Source: Jaltomata sinuosa (Eukaryota > Streptophyta > Magnoliopsida > Solanales > Solanaceae). From it: a stretch of DNA of 64,000 bases. The stretch spans positions 62,001-126,000 of the forward strand of contig QJPP01003485.1 in NCBI GenBank assembly GCA_003996215.1. The letters run 5' to 3'. The notes under the pieces were generated by a model. That model saw only the letters and a list, made by a program, of their open reading frames with translations. It did not search any database and had not been told where the DNA came from. The position numbers and the translations under genes are program-made. Positions within the stretch are counted from its first letter, which is position 1; each line of letters starts with the position of its first letter. Shown here in pieces: positions 34,261 to 46,875 of the stretch.

Positions 34261-35164
34261 CATGTACACACATGCTAAAGGTCTTATTGTCGTCCACTAG
34301 CCATGAACTACAGGGGATGAACTCTTGTCCATGTACCAAATCGCAAACATCAAGTGTCTGTTAATCTTATATAAACCAATCCTGTGGAGATGTCAAAATA
34401 CTGGTACATTCTGTGATAATGACATATATCAATACAATCACAACCACAATGATAACATAAACATCACTTGTAAAAACCAATAAGGTTTTATTTATACTGA
34501 TTGCATATGATTAACACTTAAGATATCAAAAGTCATTCACATTTACCTGAACATGCATTGTACAAGAAATACTATGAAGTAGTTATCTTGCACATACCAA
34601 AAATTGAATTTTAACTATATTTAGACGATCACCTACCTCAATCAAAGCCTGAAATGCTCAACTGAACCTGAGACTTCCCTTTTCTTGCAACCTAGGTTTT
34701 ATTGTGGTCTAAAAATATGAATATAAAAATATAATCAATCGAATGACCTACAATATCAAGGATTATAGCTTATTCCTGAACCTCGAGGCCAATTTCATGA
34801 TCATCCCACCCATTCTAGGGCTTTCCCACCATAAATTCACCTTGAAACTACCAAATTCAAAGTTACATTAGTGAAATATAGTCAGGCAAGAGTAAATAAT
34901 CAACCTTTAACTAAAACCCAAAGGTTTTACATCCAATCTACACCCCTTGAACCAGAAATTATAGCTAGGTCAAGTTAAACACTCACCAAGACCCATAAAG
35001 TAGTGCTTTTAAGGTCAAGAAATTGAAAAACTAGTCAATGGGGATAAATAACTTACCTTTACAAAGAATTCTGCTGAAAATAGGTGAAAATTACCCCAAA
35101 TCGCCTAAGCCCTCCCCAAAATGTGTTTAGAAAAAATAAACTATCTTTGGGGAAATTTCTACAT

Positions 35165-35330
35165 AAACAACAATTTACTCCACTATAGCAGCCCAATCTC
35201 GCTATAATGGCATCGCTATAGCAGAATCTGCCCGTTATAGTAGGATTGACCGCCTTTGACTTCCACTATAGCAAAAATTTCTCTACTACACTGGCAGTCC
35301 CATAGCAGCTTGCCACCCACTATAGCAGGT
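35165..35330. repeat. CTATAGCAG word array in H2
   Basis: ccactatagcagcccaatc, cgctataatggcatc, gctatagcagaatc, gttatagtaggattg, cactatagcaaaaa, catagcagcttgcc and cactatagcaggtgtgg occur within 165 bp near the LTR start. It is the H2 counterpart of the word arrays in the other families. Confidence 0.7.
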
Positions 35331-35684
35331 GTGGCAAGGAAGAAACTAGGTATTGCTACCAATTTTTCCTTTTTTGCAATGCACCCTCAAACCATGACAT
35401 TCTGGACCAACCCTTTTTATGTCAAGTTCGATATCGAGAGTTCTACTTACCCGAATTCACTTTCAAAAAGTCCTACGGATTCTTTATCATCTTAGCTAAC
35501 ATAAGGTAAAGCTACACTTTATTACATTTACCCAATCCATTCTCTGATTACCCTAGATCATACCTCGTTCAGATTTCATCCAAGACTAGCTTAGCCTGAA
35601 ATTTTTAACTTTCAATTTTTGGGAAAACCTAACCCAAATATTTGCGTGATTGGCTCACCCATAATGATAGAAAGGGTCATTAAA

Positions 35685-35763
35685 CTCAATCAAGATAAGG
35701 ATTAAAGATATTAATTAATGATTATAATCACTAACTTTTTATTAAACATAAAGAATTCATTAA
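35685..35763. other. Short flank left of element C
   Basis: AT-rich sequence, possibly a piece of element A internal sequence (gataaggattaaag compared with gataagagagaat in C at 37526). It ends in ATTAA, the candidate target duplication of C. Confidence 0.35.
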
Positions 35764-37109
35764 TAATAATGTCCAAAACACACTCCAATGACGGAGGTGA
35801 AAATGGTCGTTTGCAAAGAAAGTACCCAACTAAGAGTCGGGTTCAAATCCTATAAGGATTGGAGTTAGATTTAGCCAAATTTCATTGATCAACTCACAAG
35901 AGCATGCACATTGTATCAAACAAGAAAGTAAAATTGTTGTATGTGTGTGTGAACAAGTTATCAATTCAAAAGCAAGTGACAATATTAACACAATTGTTAT
36001 GATATCAAGATTGGAAAACCTAGGGGTGTGAAATTCAATAGGGTATAGCTTTGATTGGGATTAACTAGATGACTTAGAATAAATTATCGTATGAATCATT
36101 TTTAGTTTTAGCTATACTCAATGTTTTTCAACCCAAGAGTATGTCTATTTTAGATTCTCTCGAATCCCAAAACCAAAATCAATGAACAACCAAACATATG
36201 CTTGAGTAGACTTAGACTATTTATAGCTCTAGCCATTGGATAAGGGTAAAGCCCCAAATCCTCACTATTGAAGACTTACCAAATTCCACTTTCCTTTCTC
36301 AAGAAAAGTGAATTTAGAGAGTTCAATTAATATTTGCAACCATTAATTATAGAATTAGAACTTCAAGATATCAATTGATCCATATATTATAATCAATTTT
36401 AAGGACTAATAGTCAATACCCAATCAATACTAAACACCTATAATTAGCACATACCACTAGAAAATAAATTAGCTCCTCATATTAGAGAAACGATAAATTA
36501 TGCCATATGAGTGTTCCTCAATTCTATTCATGATGAGAAAATTAACTTCAATTCCTATCTTGCAAGCACAACAATGGAGTTTTTAATATTCTAGAAGAAG
36601 GAGAAGGTAAAGTGTGCTTCTCTCAATGTACTCTCCTACAATGTACAAAATAGGGAAAATTCTAGGTATAAAAATCTATGCATAGATCCCAAAACATCCT
36701 TGGGAATTTCCCAAATATGTAAAAGAGATTCTTGATGAAATTTCCCCTCAGAAAGCTTGTGTTGTACATGCGCTTACACATGCAATTGTATGTCAAGAGT
36801 TATGGCATGAAGGTGCCCAAAATCCTGGCCAGTGTCTTTATCTTCTCATGTGTAGCACCTAGAAAATGCAAGTGTAGACTTATTGCATGCATGTCTGATG
36901 CATGTTTTAGTCACACACCCTTTCTTATGTTCTTCTCTCAACTTGGCTTTCTTCAATTGCATATTAGGTTCCAATCCTCTTCCATCTTTAATTCCCACAA
37001 ATGCCTGCATATAAGACAACAACGGCATAAAATCCTTCTAACTAAGACAATATTCAGTCAATAATTCATGCTTAAAAGCTTAATAAGTTGGTAAATTACC
37101 AACTTATCA
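35764..37109 (-). repeat. 3' LTR of element C
   Basis: Left end taataatgtccaaaacacactcc and right end ccaacTTATCA at 37109; matches 58224-59550 throughout (gtacccaactaagagtcggg, gatcaactcaca/gaa). It contains a word array at about 36755-36900 (acatgcgcttacacatgc, gcatgcatgtctgatgcatg) and, downstream in the minus sense, a TATA-like tttttatacc near 36672. Confidence 0.85.
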
Positions 37110-38607
37110 AACCCCCAAATATGAACAATTGCTTGTCATCAAGAAAAATATTCACTAAGAATAGGATTGACTCAAGCTTTCCAAGTTACAAGGATTATGC
37201 ATAGGATTACTAAGACTCAAATTTACCCAAATAACAAAAAGACTCAAACAAAAAGACTCAATCAAAAGAACTAATCTCAATTGGTACCACCATGAGCTTC
37301 AAGGCAAACACAATCACTTCAAAATTCTTTTCAAGAGGCTTCACTTCTTCATTCAAAAAACTGGGGAACTTTTTCACTTAAAAAAATATTACATAGCATC
37401 TCAAGTCATTGACAATAGACTTTCAAGGATTGCCTCAAAATTCACATCACAACTTATCCCATTAATTCCTGTCAAATAGGGTTAGGACTTCACCATTTAC
37501 TCCAAGGTTGTAATATCACTCACGATAAGAGAGAATCCCATTCACAATCATGCAATTCACAAAATAGGGATTATAAGATAACAAAAAGATGCGCTCTCCC
37601 TCAAAGAAGTTTGAGTGCACAGATGTAGAACCATAGGTTTGCACTTCATGTAATTATCCACTAATGTAGAGTTGTAAATCTCAGAGTCGCGAAGGACTTG
37701 TAGGTAACTATGTGGGCTAGGGGCAAGGGAAGGATATCATTTAGGTTAAGTGACTAGAACCTCCCTAATGCTATCATTAATCATTCAAGTACACCGCTCA
37801 TATTATTAATTCAACTTCACCTTATTTCTCCCTCTTATAAACCAACATCCCAACACCTTTGTTTTAATCATTAAGCATTCACAAGGCAAGAGGTGGCATC
37901 ATTCAAATCTTTTTCTTTCTATCTTCCATTATTTAATTATTTCACTCAATTCACAAGATAAGCATTTTGTATCACCTAACTTTAAATATCAATTCCTCAT
38001 TTATAACACTCATACACATCCCCAAACTTAGGATTTTTCCTTTTTCGAACATCCCAACTTTTCATTCAAGTCCCCCACCCTAAACTTAGGCGTTTAGCCT
38101 ATATTTACATTTGACAAACAATTAGGGAGGAAGGATGACAAGATACAGGATTTCAAAAAAAAGGTGTGTAACATGGTTGCCAAGAAAAAGGTTAAATGCT
38201 TAAAGTGGTTGACTAAGATCAATGTTGTGGGAAGGAAACTTTATGGTGAAGTGACTATCCAAAGAGGGTCTCAGGGGATCTTCCAAGCTAAGAAACATCT
38301 AGAATTTTGCATTGAATCACATTCGGGGCATGTTCTAGACGACATGCATACACAAGAAAAACCAACCTTACCACACAAGGCATTAAAACACTAGGATTTA
38401 ACAATTATTTTCAAAACCAATTGAAATAAATGACTATTGACAAGCTATTTCGAGTTTCACAACTCATTTGTGAACAAAAAGCCAAACTAAGAATGTGAAG
38501 ACCGTGATGAGATGATGCCTTTCAAATTCATTTCTCCTCTTTCCTAAATTTCAAAAATCATTTCCAAGAAAGTTTTTAGTGGTCCCGTTCGAGACAAGTA
38601 TGACACA
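37110..38607 (-). other. 3' noncoding region and polypurine tract of element C
   Basis: On the minus strand attgttcatatttgggggt ends at 37110, directly before the LTR start: the polypurine tract. Further right, 38280-38607 is the minus copy of B 28150-28560 (cattcggggcatgttctag, gacatgcatacacaag, gttcgagacaag). It is cut at about 38607 by G. No coding potential. Confidence 0.65.
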
Positions 38608-39185
38608 GACTCAGGGTCAACTCTAAGTCATTTCTATTCTATGATCTCTGATCAGCAAACTAGGATTCTCAGACCATGTTAGAATTTTTTGTTTCCAGAT
38701 GTCTCACTCAGATCATTCTCGCGAGTCATTCTCCCAAATGTTATTAGAACTTCTAACAAGGAGAACTAGAGGAAACAAATATTCCTTTCTTAGAGGCTCT
38801 TAGAAACTTCACCCCGTTATTTATCATTTCATAATTTTATGTGTACGTCTGTGTCATGAATGCTTCAGTTAAGTTCCAAACCCTCAGTATGAATCAATCC
38901 TATATATCCCAGCATGTAACATTCAATAATAAGACAGATAGATCCCGCATTCTCCTTTGTCCTTCTAGTCTTACTCTCCTAAGCTTCATGTCTATACTTA
39001 CCCTATACGATTCCTTATGTGCAGTCATGCTATGTAAGTTAAGTATGTCCTTACTCCCCATCTAAATAAGTCCCTATCATATCAGATGTTCAGTTTTAGT
39101 TGATCAGTTTCATGTTACTAATCCCATTCTTTTCAGCCCAGTATCAGTCTTCATTCAAGAAGTAAGGATCCTAAGGGCGAGATAC
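38608..39185 (+). other. Internal 3' end of element G (plus)
   Basis: Noncoding sequence leading to a purine tract aagaagtaaggatcctaagg, gcgagatac just before the LTR at 39186, which compares with cgaatgatcccaaaggggag in F. It is the end of a plus-strand Ty3/gypsy element; everything upstream is missing. Confidence 0.55.
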
Positions 39186-41697
39186 TGTAACACCTCAAAA
39201 ATTCTAAGCTAAAATCTGAATCATTTTTCAGATGTTGTTAGATCAAAAGCCAATGATTTCTAATGGTACATAGGTCATAAGATCAATTCTTAAGTGTGGG
39301 AAGTGTATTAGATAAGAATTAAGGTCATAAAGAACCTCTAGCTGAATGTTGAGTTGAAAGCTTCTTTACCAATTAAGTTCGTATATATGATTATACTAGG
39401 GTCAACTTCAAATGATTATTTCTTCTAGAATATGAATATTTAGATAGCCTAGTACCCACAAAATTAAATTTCTTTGAGTATTCCATCCAACGCCATAGAC
39501 CATGCATTAATCCGAGCCCGGAGTAAAATATTATGAGCATTTTAGTGAAACACTGTCAGAAACCACGAGTTTATTCCACGATCCATGCATTGAGGTTCCA
39601 CAACATGTGGATCAATCCACAGACTATGAAAACCATCCATGGAACTCACTTCAGAAACCTTAAAAAGGGTCTGAGAACTACAAACTGGTTCCACAACTCG
39701 TGGATCATTCCACGACCTGCGGAACACCATTCACGACCCTCATGCCAGAAATTTCTCCACTTTTTAGACTCATTCCCCGAGGGTATTTTGGACTTTTCCC
39801 ACTTTTTTAACTCCCATAATAGATAGTTTTAAGCCTATTGGAGGGGTTTTTATTTGACTAAGTTGACCATCTCCCTCATTCCATCGACCAGACTTCAGAA
39901 AGAAAGAATAAAAGTGTCTCTCAAACTTCAGGCCTAGGGATTCTTTTCCAAGTCTCCATATCAAAGTTCTTGTTCAAGATTCTCCATTAAACAGGTATGT
40001 GGGTAGCAGTAAAGGTTTTATTTCACCCTTACGCCTAAAACCTCATAGTTTTACTATGAATTAATGATTCAATGATTTAGGGTTCCCACCTAATTGTTCC
40101 AAACTATGATGCAAAGCTAGGGTTCATGCCTGAATTACTAAAGTTTGTTTCTTGACATATTTTACTTGTTTCTACCTGATTTCTATTAAAGGACTACCCT
40201 ACGATCTTATGATTTCTATGATAAATTGTTAGTCATGTATTGAAACTCATGCTTAAGGTTTCTCATGAATTATGAACTCCATTTTTTAGATTCTATGAAG
40301 TATGCATATTTTAAGCAAGTTTTCCATGATTTTTGTTAAAGGCATGAATTAGAAGGAACATTTTAGATACAATATTTTTTGCATGTGGTTTATGATATGA
40401 CATGGAGATTAGGCTCCCAGCAGTAAATTTCTATGATTTGTATGAAATCCCCATATGTAAACTATGCTTATGAACAATTTTTCATAAATAAAGTCCACGA
40501 GTAGTATGACATCCTAATTTTCCATTCATGATTATGAATAGTTTTGACATCCAGACATGTCACATGATATGATATGAGTACTAGTATATTTTTGAGAAAA
40601 ATATTTAGCACCAAATGGACAAGGGTTCCAGATAACTCAAGTTCAGTACTACGTTACCAGCTTATGTTAAGAGAGTCCTTGTTAGTTTAGAGTGTCATCT
40701 CTAGCCCAACGGTCTCATGATAGTGGTTCCACTCAAAAAATAGTCTTATACCCTGGCAAGGTATAGGGCAGCTCTGCCAACTAGGATTCAGAAGTTGCAT
40801 TTTATGTAGCTCACATGGTCTATGTCGGTTATAAGAAACTCTGCACAAAAATGATTTCAAGTATGATATTTGTACATGGATCCTACTATTCAAGTTTAGA
40901 CAAGAAATTTTATGACTTTTAAATATTATTCCTGTTTTTAGCTTATGATATCACTTTGAATCATTGTACTACATATTTTGCTACTATTATGTAACATCAG
41001 TTTTAAAGCACGTTTTAAGTATATTAATGGAATCCCCTAGTATCAATTTTACTTATGTTAAATATCATGATTTCTCATATTTTACAGTTCAGATATGCTT
41101 TATACTCTCTTCAGTAAAATAGCCCATGTTTACAATTTTAACTTTTACATTCTCATATGCTTATACCTAACCCAGTTTTAAGTTATGACTTCATATTACC
41201 TGTTTTCTTATAATTTTAAGTTAGTGCATTATCTCACATGCTCAGAACATTTCATAGTACTGATCGCATACCTTTTTGTGTTGCATTCTTTTATTATGTA
41301 CATTCAACAACCTATTCTTAGACTTGTGGCTAGAAGTTCATCAATACCTCCTGTCAGCTTGGTGAGTCCTCATCATTCGGGGACATTGGAGTTAGTTAGA
41401 TTGTTAGTTTACCTCAGTTTTTGTAGTTACTTTGAGTTAGCTTGGGGTCTTGTTCTAGTGACTTATCAGTTAGAAGAGGCTTTATAGACATTCATCAGTT
41501 AGTTGTATCAGTTTTCATATGACCTTATATTTAAGTTTATGAATTTTTTTTTTTATATTTCAAGAGCTCAACACATGTTTAAGCTCCTCTTAGTTAGTTT
41601 GAATATTTAGTATTATGCTAGTGCCAAGGGTTAGCTTAGGATCACTTGTGGTTCTAGGTACTGTGTTACATTTAGGATGTAGTCTAGGGGTGTGACA
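39186..41697 (+). repeat. LTR of element G (plus, 2.5 kb)
   Basis: Begins TGTAACACCTC and ends ggggtgTGACA. Related to the F LTR: both start TGTAACACC with ttttgaag/aatc sequence nearby and carry words of the ccacgactcgtgg type (39560-39740: ccacgagtttattccacg, caactcgtggatcattccacg). It is a 3' LTR because a polypurine tract precedes it. It interrupts the accessory ORF region of C, with loss of C sequence. Confidence 0.75.
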
Positions 41698-42013
41698 AGA
41701 TTGATTAGAGGCATAGAACTTCCTCACCAATTCTAGAAAAAGGGCTTGTAACCCTTGCGAATGAATCCCAAACCTGTTTATTATGCTGTCTTCTTATGTT
41801 TGGGAAGTCTCCCTTGAAGTATTCCACATCAAACTAGGCCTCTTATGTAATGCCTGCTTCTCACAAAAGGTGAGATAATAGGATTTTATTCCCTCAAGCC
41901 CAAATCGGAGTTGCTCCACAGCCTGTTCCACATTCTGTAAGGCTCTGGAGGAATCTCAGGTGTGTGAACATCAATTGGTGCCTTGTCTTTAGATTTCTCC
42001 TTGATGAAGGCAT
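41698..42013 (-). pseudogene. Accessory ORF of element C, N-terminal remnant
   Basis: The leader aatacaaaaatattttgctt...ggccactcac aligns with that of the B ORF (aaatataaaaatatttttgc...ggcactcac), which puts the ATG at 42013-42011. After a frameshift the frame reads APIDVHTPEIPPEPYRMWNR and later SPFVRSRHYIRGLV. Only about 100 codons with several stops remain; G cuts it at 41698 and the domain core seen in B is missing. The function is unknown. Confidence 0.5.
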
Positions 42014-42149
42014 GTTCCTGAACAACAAAGTGAGTGGCCAATAAAAAATAAGCAAAATATTTTTGTATTCCATGATTTTAGCAAAAGGAATCAATTAAAA
42101 GAAGCTAGGTACTACAAAGAAAAAGAATGAAATAGAAAGGAAACACCAA

Positions 42150-42400
42150 GTGCCAAATGCCAAGCACTTGCACTCCACCTGCATTTTGTAGAAGGGGACC
42201 TATGGCACACAGGTGAGCCGCAGTTGCTTGAGGCAGTAACCTGGCAGCACACATGGCACCTTCTCATCACTTGCATTTTGCAGGTGAGTGTGACATGCTA
42301 GTGTTGTGCAAGTGTCAGGAAGTGAAGGTTGCCCTTCAGCCCAACACTTGTGTTGCACCTATATTTTGAAAGGCAACACCCGCGACACACAAGTGTTCAA
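42150..42400 (-). repeat. Word array 2 of element C
   Basis: Recurrent phrases: gcacttgcactccacctgc, cattttgtag, ggcacacaggtgagcc, cacttgcattttgcagg, gtgacatgctagtgttgtgc, acacttgtgttgcacctat and gcgacacacaagtg. The position matches array 2 of B, just upstream of the accessory ORF. Confidence 0.6.
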
Positions 42401-42667
42401 CAGTACCATTTACCTATAAACATGCAACAATTCATACTTAGGCAAATATTTGACCAAAATCAACGTCAAACAGGTATCAAACTTCTATGAAAAGACTCAC
42501 CAATAATCTTTCGACCACATTAGATAACTCACATATACACTCAATGATGTCCCTTAAGAAGGATGTTACCCCATATATCATTGGGAATCTTCAAACTATA
42601 AGCTTGATAAATTAATCATCACTTCAAGATGTACAAAAACCACTCATACTCAATAAAATCACTCACC
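42401..42667 (-). other. Intron-like noncoding sequence of element C, left of F
   Basis: AT-rich with no frame. It ends in TCACC (42663-42667), the target duplication of F; the same five bases reopen C at 49191. Confidence 0.6.
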
Positions 42668-44637
42668 TATCACGCCCCGAGACTACCCCCTAGGCGTAAC
42701 ACAAGACTCAGGACCACAAGTGCCCCGAGTTAACCCTTGGTCATAGTATACTCAGATATTCATAAGAAACATAGAAGAAGCATAAATAGGGAATAGAGGA
42801 ACCCAATCCATAAATGATAAAGTCAAAATGAAACATAATCCAAAAGAGAGACCCAAATACTGCCTATGTCTGAAAGCCTCTAAACTGTCATAAAGAGATG
42901 ATGGGACAACACCCAAACTAACTCATAAATCCAAAGAAAGAACATAAAAGTTAGTGACATAGCTATGGTCCTCGAGTACTGAGGACTCACCAACCAAGTC
43001 TGGAGAACTGATAATGACTAGCCACGAATTGCAGGGAAAGAGCTTGATAATGACTAGCCACGATAGGATGTATCGAGAATGTGAGATATGCATAAATGAA
43101 GTAAATCGTACTTAAATCATAGTTAAAATTGAATCCATTAAAAATAAGAGAATTTATAAGGAATATCATAATTTAAGCATAAGGTAAGAGATATCAAAGC
43201 TTAAGGCTTAAAAATATTCATACGAGAGTTTCTTATAACCGACAATAGACCATGTGTGTTACATAGAATCTAACTATATAACCCTAGTTAGCAAAGCTTC
43301 CCCAAACCCTGCCAAGTTACAGGAAACCATAATCAAACTATATAACCTTAGTTGGCAAAGCTGCCCTAATGCCCGCTAAAGCATAGGACACCATGATTAA
43401 ATGTGAAACCACTTTCATAAGCCCATAGGGCGATTCGTAACCTACGCTTGCAACATAGTTTTGGACTTGGGTTATCGAACCCTTATCGCTCAGTGCAAAA
43501 TACTACTCCCAAAACATACATATAGCTCATATTATACTTGTGGCATATCTGATACCAAATCTCTTTAAAAAGCTTAAGAGTATATCTGATACAATACAAT
43601 TCACATAGCTTAGGTAGACATATCTAGATGCCCAACCTTTTCATAAAACATAGGGACATATCTGATGTCGTGCAATTAATACTTCAAAACACTTAAAACT
43701 TAGCATGGCCATAATTCAAAACATACTTTTCTTTCTAAATTTATAACTTGAAGAATTAGGCATGCACTTTCATAAATAAATAAGGCCATGTTATCTAAAC
43801 ATGACAATTTTCACTTGAAATCAAGCAATTTAATAGAATCATGCTAAAAATCATCTTTAATGCATGGGCTTTTAAATTCAATTAAGGAACCTCGTATAAA
43901 TCATAGATAAGTAATGAGAAACCATGAATTGATGCTTTAAAACTGAACCCATAAGTTTTTTCCTAAATTGGGTAAGAACCCTAATTTCATAAATTCATAA
44001 ATCAAAGTAAAAATCATGAGTTTTGGGCATAAGGGTGAAGGAAATACCTTATTGAATACCCACATACCTTATTGAAGCTTCCTTGATCTATGATGAAAAC
44101 AAATAAAGGCTTGAACTTGGAGCTTGAAGGAGTTCTTTCTCCTTTTGGAATAGAATTGCTTAGAATGAGAAGAGTTTAGGCTATTAGGGAATAAGACCCT
44201 ACTAAAATGGTAAAAATGACCTCACTTAAGAGTTAAAATGGTGGGTAATTATAAAAATACCCCAGGGATTTAAATTAGAAAAAGATGAAAAAAGTTCGGC
44301 TTCAGGGATCACGGGTGAATTCCACGAGCCGTAGAATGAACCACGACTCGTGGTTCCTGGCCCCAAAATAATGTTGCAGAAGGATTTCTTCGAGTCAACA
44401 CTATGGACCGTAGTTTAAACTACGGTCCATCGACCAATTTGTAGATCCTGGAGAGTTTGGTATACCTCAGATCAAATTCGATGAGTTGGTAAGATAGTCC
44501 ATAGTTCAAACTGCGGGCTGTAGAAGCCAATCGTGGTTCCTAGGGAAACTGTCAGCCCTCTGATCTAATTCTACAAGTGGACAGGATGCGCCATAGACTT
44601 TAAGTTTAAAAGTTGAATCAAATTCAGGGGTGTTAAA
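42668..44637 (-). repeat. 3' LTR of element F
   Basis: Left end tatcacgccccgagac (from TGTCACG) and right end caggggTGTTAAA (from TGTTACA; TGTAACACC on the minus strand). It is 1970 bp and contains palindromic words between 44300 and 44590. Confidence 0.82.
44403..44430. repeat. Perfect 28-bp palindrome in the F LTR
   Basis: The half-site ATGGACCGTAGTTT is followed without a spacer by its exact reverse complement. A second palindromic word ccacgactcgtgg lies 50 bp upstream (44341-44353). Confidence 0.95.
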
Positions 44638-44662
44638 TATCTCCCCTTTGGGATCATTCGTC
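44638..44662 (-). other. Polypurine tract of element F
   Basis: On the minus strand cgaatgatcccaaaggggag is followed by ata and the LTR start: A/G-rich with four Gs, directly before TTTAACACC. Confidence 0.75.
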
Positions 44663-44987
44663 CTCGAATGAAGACTAAACAAGGAAAATTGGGGAGAAAA
44701 CAGCCCAACCAACCAACAAAACATAAAACTCAAGGATAAACATGAAAACTGAGCTTTTAAACTTAAAACATGATTGAACTAACTTCAACAAACATGAATG
44801 CATGTTAGGATCATGAGGAAAAATTGACGGGACATACTAAGGAGAAAACTATTACCTCAAGCTGAAACTCGGTCGGAAGGAAAGAGATGAAGATACTTGG
44901 CTCTCATGGCTGCTTCTGCTTCCCAAGTAGCTCCCTCAACTAGCTGATTTCTCCAAACGACCTTTACCAAAGTGACTTCTTTGTTTC

Positions 44988-45593
44988 TCAACCTCTGAAT
45001 CTGATGATCAAGAATCTCCATGGGAACTTCCTCATTAGTAAGTTATCCTTCACATTCACATCCGCCAAAGGAACAATCAAGGCCGGGTCACCAAAACACT
45101 TCTTTAACAAGGAAACATGGAAAACTGGATGAACCGCTTCTATATCTGTTGGCAAATCCAACTCATAAGAAACACTACCAACTCTCCTTAGAATCCGATA
45201 AGGACCTACATAGACGGGACTAAGTTTCCCTTTATTACCAAATATCATGACACCCTTCATGTGTGACACCTTAAAAAATACCCAATCATCAACCTCAAAC
45301 TCCAACTCTCTTCTCCTCACAGCTGCATATGATTTATGTCGACTCTAAGTGGTCTTCAACCTCTCCCTAATAATCTTAACCTTCTCCATAGTCTCATGAA
45401 CCGAATCTGAACCAATCAAACCTGCCTCACCAACCTCAAACCAACCAATAGGAGATCTACATCTCTGCCTATAAAGTGCCTTATAAGGAGCCATCTGGAT
45501 GCTAGAATAAAAGTTGTTGTTGTAGGTAAACTCGATAAGAGGTAAGTGATCGTCCCAACTACCTTTGAATTCAATCACACAAGCTCTCAACAT
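44988..45593 (-). pseudogene. int: Integrase C-terminal half of element F
   Basis: Minus frame, with a short gap between two open pieces. Right piece: VIEFKGSWDDHLPLIEFTYN, MAPYKALYRQRCRSPIGWFE. Left piece: RRRELEFEVDDWVFFKVSHM, KGKLSPVYVGPYRILRRVGS, ELDLPTDIEAVHPVFHVSLL. These are the late integrase core and the GPY/F (here GPYRILRRVG) domain, which binds DNA and ends in HPVFHVSLLKK. A stop separates the pieces near 45340. The segment is in a different frame from the N-terminal half. No chromodomain is evident after it. Confidence 0.88.
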
Positions 45594-45819
45594 ATCCTCT
45601 AAAGTGTAAATAGTACGCTATGACTGGCCATCCATTTGTGGGTGAAAAGTTATGCTAAGCTCAATCTGGGTACCAAGACCCTTCTAAAATGATCTCCAAA
45701 ACTGAGATGTACACTGAGTACCCCTATTTGAAATGATAGACAAGGGAATACCTGAAATCTAACTATCTCCTAAATGTAGAGTTTGACATAAAGATCTGTT
45801 GAATCTGTAGTCTTAACAA

Positions 45820-46131
45820 CTAAGAAGTGGCTGATTTAGTCATATTGTCGACAATCACCCAAATAGAGTCATGTTGCCTACGAGTACGAGGCCAACCAGT
45901 AATAAAGTCCAAATTGATTGCTTCCCACTTCCAAGTAGGAAGATCAATATCCTGATTCATACCACCCAATCGCTGATGCTCTACCTTCACTTGTTGACAG
46001 TTGGGACACTTTGCCACACAACCTGCTATGTCCCTCTTCATGCCATTCCACCAATAGACTTCCCGTAGGTCACGGTACATCTTTGTGGCACCGGGGTTAA
46101 TAGAATACCTGGAGCTATGAGCCTCTGTCAA
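45820..46131 (-). pseudogene. int: Integrase N-terminal half of element F
   Basis: Reads MTEAHSSRYSINPGATKMYR, DLREVYWWNGMKRDIAGCVA, KCPNCQQVK, then WEAINLDFITGWPRTRRQHD, SIWVIVDNMTKSA. The HHCC zinc-binding segment keeps H, H, C and C (AHSSRYSINPG, CPNC), and the core motif DFITGxP with DSIWVIVD holds the first catalytic Asp. The stretch 45594-45819 before the C-terminal half holds the missing D and E region out of frame. Confidence 0.88.
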
Positions 46132-46292
46132 AATCTACTGTCTCAACCCATCTATGTCAGGAACACACAATCGACCCTGTTATCGAAGCACACCATCTCC
46201 CCCTTGGGATAAAAGCTCTACCCTTTGCTGATGGACTGCATCCTTCACCTGGTGCAAAATAGGGTCATTGTCTTGCTTTTCTTTCACTTCAG

Positions 46293-46830
46293 CTACCAAA
46301 GATTATTCAAAACAATTTTGAATAATAACTCTACCTTCTGTTGAATCCATAAGGCAAATTCCCAATCAAGCAAGTTGATGAACATCCTTGGCCAACACTT
46401 TTTTATCATCCTCAACCAAAGACACATTACCCATAGACCATCTACTAAGTGCATCCACCACAATATTGACCTTACTTGTATCGTAAAGCACACTCATGTC
46501 ATAATCCTTAAGAATCTCAAGCCATCTCCATTGACGAAGATTCAGTTCCTTTTGAGTAAACAAATACTAAAAAGTCTTATGATCGGTGAATACATCTATG
46601 TGAACACTATACAAGTAGTGTCTCTAAATCATCAAAGCAAAAACCATGGCCGCTAACTCAAGGTTATGAGTAGGGTAGTTCTTTTCATGAATCTTAAGCT
46701 TTCTAGAAGAATAAGCAATCACCTTACTATGCTGCATCAAAACACAACCCAAAACAATCCTAGAAGCATCACAATACACAACAAAGTCATCTAGGCCCTT
46801 GGGTAAAGCCAACACCAGAGTTGTGGTCAA
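46293..46830 (-). pseudogene. rnh: RNase H of element F
   Basis: Two frames. From 46830: LDDFVVYCDASRIVLGCVLMQ (catalytic Asp in YCDAS), VIAYSSRKLKIHEKNYPTHN, LELAAMVFAL. Then after a stop: FTQKELNLRQWRWLEILKDY, DMSVLYDTSKVNIVVDALSR. The VVDALSR terminus is the usual end of the Ty3 RNase H domain, whose last Asp completes the active site. RNase H degrades the RNA strand during copying. Confidence 0.88.
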
Positions 46831-46875
46831 TCTACTCTTTAATTCCTGAAAGTTCTTCTCATATAGATCAGACCA

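Larger units (their letters stand above)
33241..35684 (-). repeat. Diverged Ty3/gypsy LTR H2 with leader (minus)
   Basis: Lies upstream (minus sense) of the gag remnant. The right end ...aaagggtcattaaa at 35684 resembles the J LTR end ...gaagggtcattaca. It includes, on the minus strand, gaggtaggtgatcg at the place where J has gcaggtaggttatgg, and near 33830 the ccctactagtacacc motif. The exact border between LTR and leader near 33300 and its primer site are not readable. Confidence 0.5.

Noticed and set aside
41185..41487. 100-codon hydrophobic frame that could pass for a membrane protein
   Set aside because: It is in the G LTR, has T-rich composition and no homologous frame or motif; hydrophobicity follows from the T-rich sequence.
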